Source of the DNA: Candidatus Amarolinea dominans
GTDB taxonomy: Bacteria > Chloroflexota > Anaerolineae > SSC4 > Amarolineaceae
Length of the DNA stretch: 64,000 nucleotides
Direction: 5' to 3'
NCBI GenBank assembly: GCA_016719785.1
Contig: JADJYJ010000001.1
Location: forward strand, 711,721-775,720
This document shows, piece after piece, positions 52,121-61,203 of the stretch. The notes under the pieces are model-generated. The model made no database searches. It was not told the origin of the DNA and saw nothing but the letters and a program-made list of their open reading frames with translations. Every line of letters starts with the position of its first letter. Position 1 is the first letter of the stretch. The position numbers and the translations under genes are program-made.

Positions 52121-53425
52121 ATGCTAAAACGAAGCCCACGTTACGTAGCCGATCTTGTCCTGCGTTACGAAGGCGTCGTTTTGTTAGTGGCCGCACCGTT
52201 CTTGCTCTTTCCCAACTCGATCACGCCGTTTGCCCTGGCCCTCTTGGCCCTGCCCTGGCTGCTGCGCTGGTGGCGGCACGGTTTTCTGACCCGGCGCACG
52301 CCGCTCGATTGGCCCCTGGCCCTGCTGGCGTTGATGGCTTTTGTCGGCGCCCGTCAGGCGGTTGATCCCGCGCTGGCGCTGCCCAAGCTGCTCGGCATCC
52401 TGCTCAGCCTGGCCACATTTTACACCGTCATCAACACCACGCACCACATCCGTCACGCCTGGCTGTGGATAGCCCTACTGCTGATCCTGGGCCTGGGTCT
52501 GGCCCTGCTCGGCGCCCTGGGCGCTGACTGGTTCGAGCGCAAAATTTTCAACCTGGGCGGCCTCTATCGTCACCTGCCCCGCCTGCCGGAGGCGCTGCGC
52601 CAGCGTCTGCAGGGCGGAGATTTTCACCCCAACGAGATTGCCGGCATGATTAGCCTTTTCTTGCCGTTATCATTAGCCATGTGGTGGGGCGCGTGGCGGC
52701 GGAGCAGCGATCCGGCCTGGCCACAGCGGGCATTGCCCGCACAGCGTCTGCTCCTGACTCTCATCGTAGCCATTCTCGGCAGCGTCCTGCTGCTGACGCA
52801 GTCACGCAGTGCGATTCTTGGCCTCCTGCTGACGGCCGGCGTGGTGGCCCTGGTCTGGCAATGGCGCCTGGTGGTCTTTCTGCCTGTGCCAGGCGCCGGC
52901 GTCTACTGGTTGTTGCGTGACAGCAGCCAGTGGCTCCTGGCTCAACCTGGCGCAGATCCGGCCAATCTGGTGGGCAGGATGGAGATCTGGCAGCGGGCGC
53001 TGCTGGCGGTGGCCGATTTTCCCCTCACTGGCATTGGCCTGGGAACCTTTCGCCGCCTGGCCATCGCGTATGCGCCCTTCTTCGATGTGGATCCCGTCCT
53101 GGCCGATGTGGGCCATGCCCATAATATCTTTTTGCAGACGGCCCTGGACATGGGCATTCCGGGCCTGGTGGCCTATGTGGCGGTGCTCTTGCTGGTCGCC
53201 GGCATGGGTTGGAGTCTCTACAAACGGACTACCAGCCCAACCGGGCGCCTGCTCAGCGCCGGGCTATTGACGAGCCTGTTGGCTTTTCACATTTTCAGCC
53301 TGACCGACGCCGTTGCGCCGGGCGCCAAGCCTGTTTTCACCCTGTGGATGTTTGTGGGGATGATCGTGGCCCTGGGCCAGGCCAACGTGATCGGGAATTT
53401 GCCGCAAAGGGACCTGAAAACCTAA
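52121..53425 (+). CDS. O-antigen ligase-family membrane protein
   Basis: About 434 residues from MLKRSPRY, with ~10-12 helices. The Wzy_C/ligase core is FHPNEIAGMISLFLPLSL, LLTQSRSAILGLLL and VGHAHNIFLQTALDMGIPGLVAYVAVLL (the H-x-x-H-N block). These proteins join a polysaccharide or glycan from undecaprenyl-PP to an acceptor. As the first gene of a capsule-like operon, it may polymerise or attach an exopolysaccharide. Chloroflexota usually lack an LPS outer layer, so the acceptor need not be lipid A. Confidence 0.85.
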   Translation: MLKRSPRYVADLVLRYEGVVLLVAAPFLLFPNSITPFALALLALPWLLRWWRHGFLTRRTPLDWPLALLALMAFVGARQAVDPALALPKLLGILLSLATFYTVINTTHHIRHAWLWIALLLILGLGLALLGALGADWFERKIFNLGGLYRHLPRLPEALRQRLQGGDFHPNEIAGMISLFLPLSLAMWWGAWRRSSDPAWPQRALPAQRLLLTLIVAILGSVLLLTQSRSAILGLLLTAGVVALVWQWRLVVFLPVPGAGVYWLLRDSSQWLLAQPGADPANLVGRMEIWQRALLAVADFPLTGIGLGTFRRLAIAYAPFFDVDPVLADVGHAHNIFLQTALDMGIPGLVAYVAVLLLVAGMGWSLYKRTTSPTGRLLSAGLLTSLLAFHIFSLTDAVAPGAKPVFTLWMFVGMIVALGQANVIGNLPQRDLKT

Positions 53426-53428
53426 CGC

Positions 53429-54163
53429 ATGAAATCGAAATTCAGTTTGGGCATTGCTTGCGTGGTGATGATAGCCGTGGCCCTGGCCGGCTGCGGTCGG
53501 CCGACACCCGCGCCGACCACAGCCCCCACTGCAGCCCCCACTACGGCCCCCACTACGATGGAGACCCGCCCTGGCGCCACGGACACCCCCGTGCCACAAA
53601 TCACTGCGGCGCCCACCGCAACGGCGGGGGCAGAGGCGCTCACACCGCCCGTCCCGGTGACGCCCCTGACCGAGTCCGTGCAAGCCACGCGCCTGGTCAT
53701 TCCGGCCCTGGCGCTGGATGTGCCGGTGACCGAGGTGGGTTGGCGTATTGTCACTGCGGCCGACGGTCAGCGCACCACGGAATGGGAGATTGCCGACAAC
53801 GCTGCGGGGCATCACATCAACAGCGCGGCGCCGGGCACCGTTGGCAACGTGGTTGTTTCTGGTCACAACAACATCAAAGGCAAGGTGTTCGAAGCGATCA
53901 GCCTGGATGTTGACCGGCCGACACCGCGCCTGACACCCGGCAGCGATGTTGAACTCTACACCAGCAACGGGCGGCATCTGATCTATCGGGTGACGAAAAT
54001 TGACCTGGTGCCGGAAACGGGCGCCCCGTTAGCGCAGCGCCTGGCCAATGCCCGCTACCTTGAGCAGACGCCAGACGCCACCTTGACCTTGATCACGTGC
54101 TGGCCTTCGTTTGGCAATACCCATCGTGTGATTGTGATCGCCAAACTGGCGGTTGTTCTCTAG
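53429..54163 (+). CDS. Sortase family transpeptidase, lipoprotein-anchored
   Basis: 244 residues. The N-terminus is a lipoprotein signal (VVMIAVALAGC) followed by a 60-residue Pro/Thr-rich tether, not the usual sortase membrane helix. The catalytic core is complete: VVVSGHNNIKGKVF with the His, TLTLITCWP with the nucleophile Cys, and NTHRVIVIAKL with the Arg. It would join secreted proteins to a cell-surface acceptor, or act on polysaccharide-linked peptides. It starts 4 bases after the ligase, so they belong together. Candidate substrates are proteins with C-terminal anchor-like tails elsewhere in the window, but no true LPxTG is seen. Confidence 0.85.
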   Translation: MKSKFSLGIACVVMIAVALAGCGRPTPAPTTAPTAAPTTAPTTMETRPGATDTPVPQITAAPTATAGAEALTPPVPVTPLTESVQATRLVIPALALDVPVTEVGWRIVTAADGQRTTEWEIADNAAGHHINSAAPGTVGNVVVSGHNNIKGKVFEAISLDVDRPTPRLTPGSDVELYTSNGRHLIYRVTKIDLVPETGAPLAQRLANARYLEQTPDATLTLITCWPSFGNTHRVIVIAKLAVVL

Positions 54164-54192
54164 TCAGACGATGACGAAATAGAGGTTTTTTG

Positions 54193-55935
54193 ATGGAATT
54201 ACGTCAATATGGAGCCATTCTACGGCGATGGCTCTGGTTTGTGCTCTTGGGGACACTGTTGATTGGCGGCATGACCTATGTCATCAGCCGCAACACCACG
54301 CCCGTCTACCTGGCAACCGCTACGATCTTTGTGGACCAGGCAACCAACGCCAACGAGAGTGTCTATGGAACGATCATCGCCAGCGAACGCCAGGCGCAAA
54401 CCTATGCTCAGTTGATGTTGACCCGCCCGGTGTTAGACGCGGTGACAGCTCGCCTCGGTTTGCCCGAGCTGACGTCCATGATCAGCGTGGAACCGATTCA
54501 GGATACCCAACTCATTCGGGTAGATGTGGAGGATACTGACAAGGAGTTGGCCACGCAAATTGCCAACACCATCCCCGAAGTCTTTGTCGAGCAGCACACC
54601 GAACGCCAGCTACAGAAATTCACAGGATCGCGCGAAAGCCTGGACAAAGAAATCCGCTCACTCTCCACGAACATCTCCCAGGTGCAAACCAAGATCACTG
54701 AGTTGGAAGCGATTCAGAACCGCACCAGCGCACAGGATGCCGACCTCTCCCGTTTTCAAGACAGCCTGCAGCAATACCGCAACAGCTACGCGAACCTGGT
54801 CAAGAGCTTCGAAGACCTGCGGCTGAACGAAGCACGTGCCACAGACACCATCTCCACCGTCGAACCGGCCGAAGTGCCCAAGAAACCGGTGCGCCCGCGT
54901 GTCCTGTTGAACACCGTACTGGGCCTGCTCGTCGGTATGGTATTGGCAATCGGCGGCGTCCTGCTCATCGAATACCTGGATGATACCCTGAAGAACCCGG
55001 ACGACGTTGTCCAGGCGCTCAAGCTGTCCACCCTGGGCGCCATTCCGCGTACGCGGCAAGACAATGGCGACGCCGATGCTGAGCGCCAGTTGGTAGCCTT
55101 CCTCAATCCCAAGTCACCCGTTGCCGAGGCGTATCGCATCCTGCGCACCAACATTCAGTTTTCCAGCCTGGATAAACCGATCCGCACGCTGCTGGTGACG
55201 AGCGCCAATCCTAGCGAAGGTAAGAGCACCACCGCCGCTAACCTGGCGGCCATCATGGCCCAAACCGGTCAAAAGGTGGTGCTGATTGACACCGATCTGC
55301 GTCGCCCGGTCATTCACAAGGTCTTCAACGTGCCCAACAACCTGGGCCTTACCAGCGCACTGCTGACGCCCCCGGATGCGTCCACGCTGCCACACCTGAT
55401 TCAACCTACACTAATCAAGAACCTGTCGGTGTTGACCAGTGGACCGCTGCCACCGAACCCGTCGGAACTGCTCGGCTCCCGTCGCATGGCCGACCTCATC
55501 GAGGTGCTCAAGAGTGTGGCCGACATCGTCATTTTTGACAGCCCGCCGGCCCTGGCCGTGACCGATTCGGCCGTGCTGGCACGGCAGTTGGACGGTGTCC
55601 TGCTCGTGATTGATTCGGGCGAAACGCGTGAGCCGCTGGCCCGTCGCGCGATCCAGGAGTTGACCAAGGTCGGCGCGCACATCCTGGGCGTGGCGCTCAA
55701 CCGCCTCAGCCCGACCACAACGGACGGCTACTACTACTACTATTACCATCACTACTACGGTGATACTGACAAGGGCGACAGTGAGAAGCAATCACGCAAC
55801 ACGAACGGTACCGGGAGTAGTACCGGTGATGGTGGAACTGCGAGCGAAGGACGCGCACCCCGCAGTGGCAAAAGCACCTTGCGCTCTGCCGCCCGTCGCT
55901 TGGCCACGATTTTTCCGTCCAGCCGTTCAGAATGA
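54193..55935 (+). CDS. Polysaccharide co-polymerase with bacterial tyrosine kinase (Wzc-like)
   Basis: 581 residues from ATG 54193. The Wzz-type N-terminal part has two membrane helices (WFVLLGTLLIGGMTYVI; LNTVLGLLVGMVLAIGGVLLI) around a coiled coil, and the PRPRVLL proline-rich motif before the second. The kinase has Walker A (SANPSEGKSTTAANL), A' (VVLIDTDLRRP) and B (VIFDSPPALAVTDS). The C-terminal tyrosine cluster (YYYYYYHHYY) is the autophosphorylation site. It controls polysaccharide chain length and export. No separate tyrosine phosphatase is in the operon. Confidence 0.93.
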   Translation: MELRQYGAILRRWLWFVLLGTLLIGGMTYVISRNTTPVYLATATIFVDQATNANESVYGTIIASERQAQTYAQLMLTRPVLDAVTARLGLPELTSMISVEPIQDTQLIRVDVEDTDKELATQIANTIPEVFVEQHTERQLQKFTGSRESLDKEIRSLSTNISQVQTKITELEAIQNRTSAQDADLSRFQDSLQQYRNSYANLVKSFEDLRLNEARATDTISTVEPAEVPKKPVRPRVLLNTVLGLLVGMVLAIGGVLLIEYLDDTLKNPDDVVQALKLSTLGAIPRTRQDNGDADAERQLVAFLNPKSPVAEAYRILRTNIQFSSLDKPIRTLLVTSANPSEGKSTTAANLAAIMAQTGQKVVLIDTDLRRPVIHKVFNVPNNLGLTSALLTPPDASTLPHLIQPTLIKNLSVLTSGPLPPNPSELLGSRRMADLIEVLKSVADIVIFDSPPALAVTDSAVLARQLDGVLLVIDSGETREPLARRAIQELTKVGAHILGVALNRLSPTTTDGYYYYYYHHYYGDTDKGDSEKQSRNTNGTGSSTGDGGTASEGRAPRSGKSTLRSAARRLATIFPSSRSE

Positions 55936-56048
55936 TGTTTGCCAGGCGCTTGACCGGCTGCGCCCGGCCGCGATTACAGCCGCCGAGGTGGCTGTAGTCG
56001 TACGCCTGACGGCCGGCTGCGTGTTTTTTCTGACTCGCCAGGCTGCCA

Positions 56049-57128
56049 ATGATGGACATGGATGACCGGACGCCAGCCGTTGCCCCAGGCTGGCGCTGGG
56101 GGCGCTATGCACAAGTGGGGCTTGGATTAGCCGTCAGCCTCCTATGCCTTTGGCTGGCCCTGCGCGACATGGCGCCAGACGCCGTGCTTCGCAGCCTGCG
56201 TCAGGCAGAGCCGACCTGGGTGGCCCTGGCGTTGCTATCGGTCTTGCTCACCAATGGGGCCAAAGCTGCACGCTGGCGCCTGCTCTTCTATCCTCACCAC
56301 CGTCATCTGCCGCTCCGTTCCCTCTTCGCCATCCTGCTGAGCGGCCAGGCGGTTTCATTAGCCATTCCACTGCGCGGCGGTGAATTGGTGCGCGCTTACC
56401 TGGTCGGTCAGCGTTTTGGCGATAGCAAAGCGCGTACCCTGGCCACCGTCGGCGTTGAAAAGGTCATTGACCTGGCGATGCTTGCGCTGTGCGTCCTCAT
56501 CCTGACCCCCTTGCTGGTGACAACCGGCGCGGCCGCGCTGACAAGTCGGCGCACCGCCCTGACGGTTGTGGCGCTGTTTCTGCTGGCCGGCGCCATCATC
56601 GGCCTGCTCGGGCGCCGGCACTGGTTGGCCCTGGCGCGCCGCCTGGCCGACCGCCTGCCCAACCAGCGCGGTATGCGCTGGATCGGCCTGCTGGACGCCG
56701 CGCTCCACGGCCTGGACGCGCTGCGCTTTCCTTCGGTGGTCATCCAGGTGACGGCCTGGTCGTTCCTCATCTGGCTCCTGGCTGGCTCCACCAACTTTTT
56801 GACGCTGCTGGCGTTACATCTGCCGGCCGATTGGGTGGTCTCGTTCACCTTGCTGGCGGTGCTGCAGGCCGGCGTCAGCGTGCCCAGCTCGCCAGGCAAG
56901 GTCGGCATCTTTCAGTACCTGTGTCAGTTGACCCTGGCCTGGTTCGGCATCGCGGCCGTGCAGGGCTTTGCCGTCGGCGTGCTGCTGTACGCGGTGGCGC
57001 CGCTGACACTGATGATCGCGGGCGGCCTGGCCTTGCTGTGGGAAAGCTGGCAACTGCGCCGAGAGGCGCCCGTCGCCGTCGCACCCTGGTCAGGGGAGCC
57101 ACGGGAACCTGGGGAGGCGCCGACTTGA
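56049..57128 (+). CDS. LPG-synthase/UPF0104-type membrane protein (flippase-like)
   Basis: 359 residues with ~8 helices. PLRSLFAILLSGQAVSLAIPLRGGELVRAYLVGQRFG and SVPSSPGKVGIFQYLC are the hallmark blocks of the AglD/MprF-N family, which flips lipid-linked substrates. In polysaccharide operons such proteins may move glycolipids across the membrane. The stop overlaps the next gene's TTG start (TTGA), so they are coupled. The alternative starts 56052 and 56058 change little. Confidence 0.82.
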   Translation: MMDMDDRTPAVAPGWRWGRYAQVGLGLAVSLLCLWLALRDMAPDAVLRSLRQAEPTWVALALLSVLLTNGAKAARWRLLFYPHHRHLPLRSLFAILLSGQAVSLAIPLRGGELVRAYLVGQRFGDSKARTLATVGVEKVIDLAMLALCVLILTPLLVTTGAAALTSRRTALTVVALFLLAGAIIGLLGRRHWLALARRLADRLPNQRGMRWIGLLDAALHGLDALRFPSVVIQVTAWSFLIWLLAGSTNFLTLLALHLPADWVVSFTLLAVLQAGVSVPSSPGKVGIFQYLCQLTLAWFGIAAVQGFAVGVLLYAVAPLTLMIAGGLALLWESWQLRREAPVAVAPWSGEPREPGEAPT

Positions 57129-58720
57129 TCTCCGTGGTCATTCCAGCCTACAACGCCGAACGCACGTTACCCGCCGCGCTGCGCGCCCTATCCGCGCAGA
57201 TCGAGCAGTGGCCGCAGCCGGTCGAAGTGATCGTCGTGGACGATGGCTCGCAGGATGGCACCGCCGCGCTGGCCCGCAGCCTGGGCGCCCTCACCATCGA
57301 ACAGGTGAACCAGGGGCCGGCCGCCGCACGCAATCAGGGCGTGGCCGCGGCCCAGGGCGACATCGTCCTCTTCACCGACAGTGACTGCGAACCCGCGCCC
57401 GGCTGGCTGGCCGCGATGGCCGCAGCGTTTGCCGATCCCGAGGTGATCGGTGCGAAGGGCACCTATCTCACACGCCAAACCGGCCTGGTGCCGCGCTTTG
57501 TGCAGATCGAATATGAGGACCGCTACGACCGCATGCGAGGCCAGGCCAGCATTGATTTCGTGGATACCTACTCAGCCGGTTACCGCCGTGCCATTTTTCT
57601 GGAAAATAGCGGTTTCGACACCATCTTTGCCACCGCGTCGGTTGAGGATCAGGAGTTTTCATTTCGCCTGGCGCAGAAGGGCTATCGCCTGGTCTTTGTG
57701 CCACAGGCCCAGGTCTATCACACGCACGATCGGGTGCTGGCTGAGTACATCCGGCGCAAGTTCTACATCGGCTACTACAAGGCCCTGCTCACCCGCTGGC
57801 TGCCGGAGCGCCTGCTGAGAGACTCGCACACGCCGCAGGTGCTCAAGGTGCAGATGGCGTTGGTGACACTGACCCTGGCTGCTCTGCCGCTGGCCCTGCT
57901 CTGGTCACCGGCCCTGTGGGGCGCGGCCGGGCTGGCGCTGGCCTTCCTGTTGACCGCCCTGCCCTTCACGCTCAAGGCCCTGCGCAAGGATTGGCCTGTG
58001 GGCCTGGCCACGCCTGTCATGCTGGCCGTGCGCGCGTTGACCCTGGCCGCTGGTTTTGGCGCCGGTCGTATTCACTTCCGCGGTGAGGTGCAGGGCGCGC
58101 GTTTGCCGGTGCTCAGCGGCTGGCAGCGCGCCGGCAAACGTCTGCTCGACATCGCCGGCGCCGCCATCGGTCTGGCGATCAGCCTGGTCCCCATGGCCCT
58201 GATCGCCATCGCCATCAAGCTCGATTCTCGCGGCCCGGTTTTCTTCAGCCAGACGCGGGTTGGCGAAAATGGACGCCTCTTCCGGGTGGTCAAATTCCGC
58301 TCCATGGTGGATAATGCCGAAGCGCGCCGCCATGAGGTGGTTGACCTGGACGCCCTGGCCGAGCCGGCCTACAAGATTCGCGACGACCCGCGCGTCACGC
58401 GCGTAGGCCGCTGGCTGCGCCGCTTCAGCCTGGATGAACTGCCGCAGTTCGTCAACGTTCTGACCGGCGACATGAGCCTGGTGGGGCCGCGGCCAGAAGA
58501 GACAGACCTGGTTGCCCGCTACAACGACTGGCAGCGCCGGCGTCTGGCCGTCAAGCCGGGCATGACCGGGCCGATGCAGATCAATGGCCGCGGCGATTTG
58601 GCGCTGGCCGCACGCGTGGCGCTTGAAGTGGAGTACATCGAGCACTATTCGTTGTGGCACGACGTGATCATCCTGCTGAAAACCCTGCCCGCCGTCGTGC
58701 GCGGCAAGGGGTCGTACTGA
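57125..58720 (+). CDS. GT2 glycosyltransferase fused to undecaprenyl-phosphate sugar transferase
   Basis: 531 residues from a TTG start, chosen because GGAGG lies 7 bases upstream and the GT2 fold starts at once (SVVIPAYNAERTLP). Residues ~1-230: GT-A with VIVVDDGSQDG, FTDSDCE (D-x-D) and EDQEFSFR. Two or three helices (~260-330) follow. Residues ~340-531: bacterial sugar transferase (WbaP/PglC type) with KRLLDIAGAAIGLAISL, VKFRSMVDNAE, FSLDELPQFVNVLTGDMSLVGPRPE and KPGMTGPMQING. It would both start lipid-linked glycan synthesis and add a second sugar. Such fusions are rare. Confidence 0.9.
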   Translation: MISVVIPAYNAERTLPAALRALSAQIEQWPQPVEVIVVDDGSQDGTAALARSLGALTIEQVNQGPAAARNQGVAAAQGDIVLFTDSDCEPAPGWLAAMAAAFADPEVIGAKGTYLTRQTGLVPRFVQIEYEDRYDRMRGQASIDFVDTYSAGYRRAIFLENSGFDTIFATASVEDQEFSFRLAQKGYRLVFVPQAQVYHTHDRVLAEYIRRKFYIGYYKALLTRWLPERLLRDSHTPQVLKVQMALVTLTLAALPLALLWSPALWGAAGLALAFLLTALPFTLKALRKDWPVGLATPVMLAVRALTLAAGFGAGRIHFRGEVQGARLPVLSGWQRAGKRLLDIAGAAIGLAISLVPMALIAIAIKLDSRGPVFFSQTRVGENGRLFRVVKFRSMVDNAEARRHEVVDLDALAEPAYKIRDDPRVTRVGRWLRRFSLDELPQFVNVLTGDMSLVGPRPEETDLVARYNDWQRRRLAVKPGMTGPMQINGRGDLALAARVALEVEYIEHYSLWHDVIILLKTLPAVVRGKGSY

Positions 58721-58796
58721 GTTCATCCGGCCAGCCGGCCGGACACGCCCTGCCGGTTGCAATTTTGGCGATCTGTTTTTGCAATGAGGTGTTCTT

Positions 58797-59633
58797 ATGC
58801 GCTTATCAAACATGATTCTGGCCGCGCTTTTGCCCGCTGCCATCATCGCCATCATCGTGCTGCCCGCACAGGTAGCGGGCAAGGAAGTTGGCAAGGGAGC
58901 CGGCCACGAGTGGTTCCAAACCGTGCCGACGCGCACGCCCACTCCGGCGCCGCCGACCGTCACGCCGACCGCGCTGCCGCCCACCGTCACCCCGACGGCC
59001 CAACCGCCAACGGCCACCGCACCGCCTCCCACGGTGACACCCACTGACGCGCCTGCCACCGTCACCCCGCGCCCAGGGCCAACGGATACCCCAGAGCCTG
59101 GTGCGACGGATACGCCGACCGCGCCGCCGGCCACGGTCACGGGCGCGCCGGAGACAGGCACGCCCACCCCCACGCCTGCAGGCACACCGACGCCGACCGC
59201 ACCGCCGGCCACGGCCGGTCTCAGCGTGGCCATCACCGGCGCCGTCATGGTGATGCCCGGACGGGCCTTCACGGTCAGCGTGGTGGCTGTCAACATCGGC
59301 AATGTGCTGCTGGAGCAGGGTGAGGTGCAGGTCATGATGCCGCCAGCCTTCACCTTGACGACGGCGCAGGCCTCCACAGGGAGTTTCGATGCCGGTCGTC
59401 GCCTGTGGCGGCTGACCAACCTGGCGCCCAACCAACCGCAGCAACTGACGCTGGTGCTCAGCGTGGGCAGCGGTGTGCCGCTTGGTTCCGTGCTGGACAT
59501 CGAAGCCCAGGCCGCCGGCCGTACCGCCCTCTTGACGGTGGGTCTGCCACCCTCCTTCCTGCCGCCGGTGGGCGGCAATCCTGACCTGGCCGCGCAAGGT
59601 AGTCATGGTCGTCGCCGCGCCCCTGGACGTTGA
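58797..59633 (+). CDS. Secreted Pro/Thr-rich protein with a DUF11-like domain
   Basis: 278 residues. A signal peptide (ILAALLPAAIIAIIVLPAQVA) leads to ~110 residues of Thr/Pro repeats (TPTAPPPTVTPTD), then a beta-sandwich region (VMVMPGRAFTVSVVAVNIGNVLLEQGEV, FTLTTAQASTGSFD) like DUF11/CARDB modules found on surfaces. It ends FLPPVGGNPDLAAQG and a basic tail; LPPVG is one residue away from an LPxTG motif, but no hydrophobic segment follows. The stop overlaps the next gene by 29 bases. A wall or surface polymer-associated role is likely. Confidence 0.7.
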   Translation: MRLSNMILAALLPAAIIAIIVLPAQVAGKEVGKGAGHEWFQTVPTRTPTPAPPTVTPTALPPTVTPTAQPPTATAPPPTVTPTDAPATVTPRPGPTDTPEPGATDTPTAPPATVTGAPETGTPTPTPAGTPTPTAPPATAGLSVAITGAVMVMPGRAFTVSVVAVNIGNVLLEQGEVQVMMPPAFTLTTAQASTGSFDAGRRLWRLTNLAPNQPQQLTLVLSVGSGVPLGSVLDIEAQAAGRTALLTVGLPPSFLPPVGGNPDLAAQGSHGRRRAPGR

Positions 59634-61203
59634 CCAGGTCGGCGCGCCGGGCATGAGGCAGGGAACGCCGGTCATCCACGCGGCCGCGCCCGCGGCGCGA
59701 CCAGCGCTGGCTCTGGCGCTGCTGGTGGGGCTGACCAGCCTGGTGGTCTACCTGCTCACCCTGGCGCCCTCCATCACCTGGCAGCACCACGGCGCAGACA
59801 GCGCGGAACTGGCCGTGGCCGCGGCCGTTCTGGGCGTGCCCCACCCGCCCGGCTATCCCACCTGGACCCTACTCGCCTGGCTCTTTACCCATCTCCCCCT
59901 CGCAGAACTGGCGCAGCGCGTGGCCCTGCTCTCTGCTTTCAGCGCCGCCGCCACGGTTGCCATCGTCGCCTGGCTGGTGCAGGCCCTGTGGCCACACCAG
60001 CCCGGCCAGCGCGCGGCCGCGGTGCTGGCCGGCCTGACCCTCGCTTTTCAGATGACCTTCTGGTCGCAGGCCATCCTGGTCGAAGTCTACGCGCTGCACA
60101 CCCTCTTCGTCGCCCTGATCTGTGCATTGACCCTGCCCCAGGCGCCCAACCGGCCTGCCCGGCGACGCGTGGCGGCCTTCCTGTTCGGCCTGGGTCTGGG
60201 CAATCATCTCTCGCTCATCTTCTTCGCTCCATTGCTTCTGTGGGACGGGTCCCCCCGGTTTGACGGCGGCGCTATCGTTTCGGCGGCGCAAAGTAGAGGG
60301 TTTAGAGACCTGATCCTACTGCCCCTGCCCCTGCTGGCCGGGCTGGCGGTCTATCTCTACCTGCCCCTGGCTGCCGGCCGTCACCCCGTGCTGCTCTGGG
60401 GTGACGCCACGACGCCCGGCGGTTTCTGGTGGCTGGTCAGCGGGCAACTCTACCGCGGCGCGCTCTTCGGCCTCACGATCCCGGAAATGCTCATGCGCGC
60501 CCAGTCCTGGCTGAGCCTGCTGGCGCAGCCGTTGACCTGGCCAGGGCTGATCCTGGCCGCATTGGGGCTGTGGCGCCTGGCAACGCAGGCGCGACGCCTG
60601 GCCCTGCTCACGGTCGGCGTGGCGCTGATGGTTGCCATCGTCGCCCTCGGCTACGCCACCGCCGATGCCTTTGTCTACCTGCTGCCCTTACAAGTGTTGG
60701 CCGCGCTGTGGCAGGCGGCTGGGGTGCTGACCCTGGTCGCATGGTTGACGCGCGGGCGCGCGGGCGGCTGGATTTGGCTGCTCTGTCTGCTGCCTGTGGC
60801 GCTGCTCTGGCACAACTGGGCCAATGTGGACCTCAGCCGCGACACCGAGGCCCGTCAGTATGCGCTGGCTGCACTGGCCGCGGCCGCGCCCGACGCCCTG
60901 CTGATTGCTGACGGCGATGAGCACGCGTTCGCGCTGTGGTATGCGCAGGACGGGTTGGGAGAACGACCCGATGTGGCAATCGTTGAGCGCACCCTGTGGA
61001 ACTTCGACTGGTACCGCCGTCACCTGGTGCAGCGCTGGCCCGATCTGTCCGCTGCCGCGGGGCCGGATGTGAACGACCTCATCGAGAGCCAGCGCGGCCG
61101 GCGCCCCATCTTCATCACCGATCCCGATGAAGATATGGCTCTGCGTTTCGAGTTGAAACCGGTCGGGACTCTATTTGAGGTGGCATGGCCCGGTTCACCG
61201 TAA
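59605..61203 (+). CDS. DUF2723-family multi-pass membrane protein (glycosyltransferase-like)
   Basis: 532 residues. The N-terminal core TWQHHGADSAELAVAAAVLGVPHPPGYPTW is the DUF2723 signature, with the D-S-x-E-L and H-P-P-G-Y-P motifs of GT-C-like enzymes. About 10 helices follow, and a ~110-residue soluble C-terminal tail. It probably moves sugars from a lipid donor onto a protein or glycan outside the membrane. The start (ATG 59605, AAGG upstream) overlaps the previous gene. The last ~90 bases overlap the convergent Mrr-type gene. Confidence 0.85.
   Translation: MVVAAPLDVDQVGAPGMRQGTPVIHAAAPAARPALALALLVGLTSLVVYLLTLAPSITWQHHGADSAELAVAAAVLGVPHPPGYPTWTLLAWLFTHLPLAELAQRVALLSAFSAAATVAIVAWLVQALWPHQPGQRAAAVLAGLTLAFQMTFWSQAILVEVYALHTLFVALICALTLPQAPNRPARRRVAAFLFGLGLGNHLSLIFFAPLLLWDGSPRFDGGAIVSAAQSRGFRDLILLPLPLLAGLAVYLYLPLAAGRHPVLLWGDATTPGGFWWLVSGQLYRGALFGLTIPEMLMRAQSWLSLLAQPLTWPGLILAALGLWRLATQARRLALLTVGVALMVAIVALGYATADAFVYLLPLQVLAALWQAAGVLTLVAWLTRGRAGGWIWLLCLLPVALLWHNWANVDLSRDTEARQYALAALAAAAPDALLIADGDEHAFALWYAQDGLGERPDVAIVERTLWNFDWYRRHLVQRWPDLSAAAGPDVNDLIESQRGRRPIFITDPDEDMALRFELKPVGTLFEVAWPGSP

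Noticed and set aside
53429..54163. Secreted substrate of the sortase rather than a sortase
   Set aside because: It has the catalytic His, the Cys in T-C-W-P and the Arg of sortases, so it is the enzyme.
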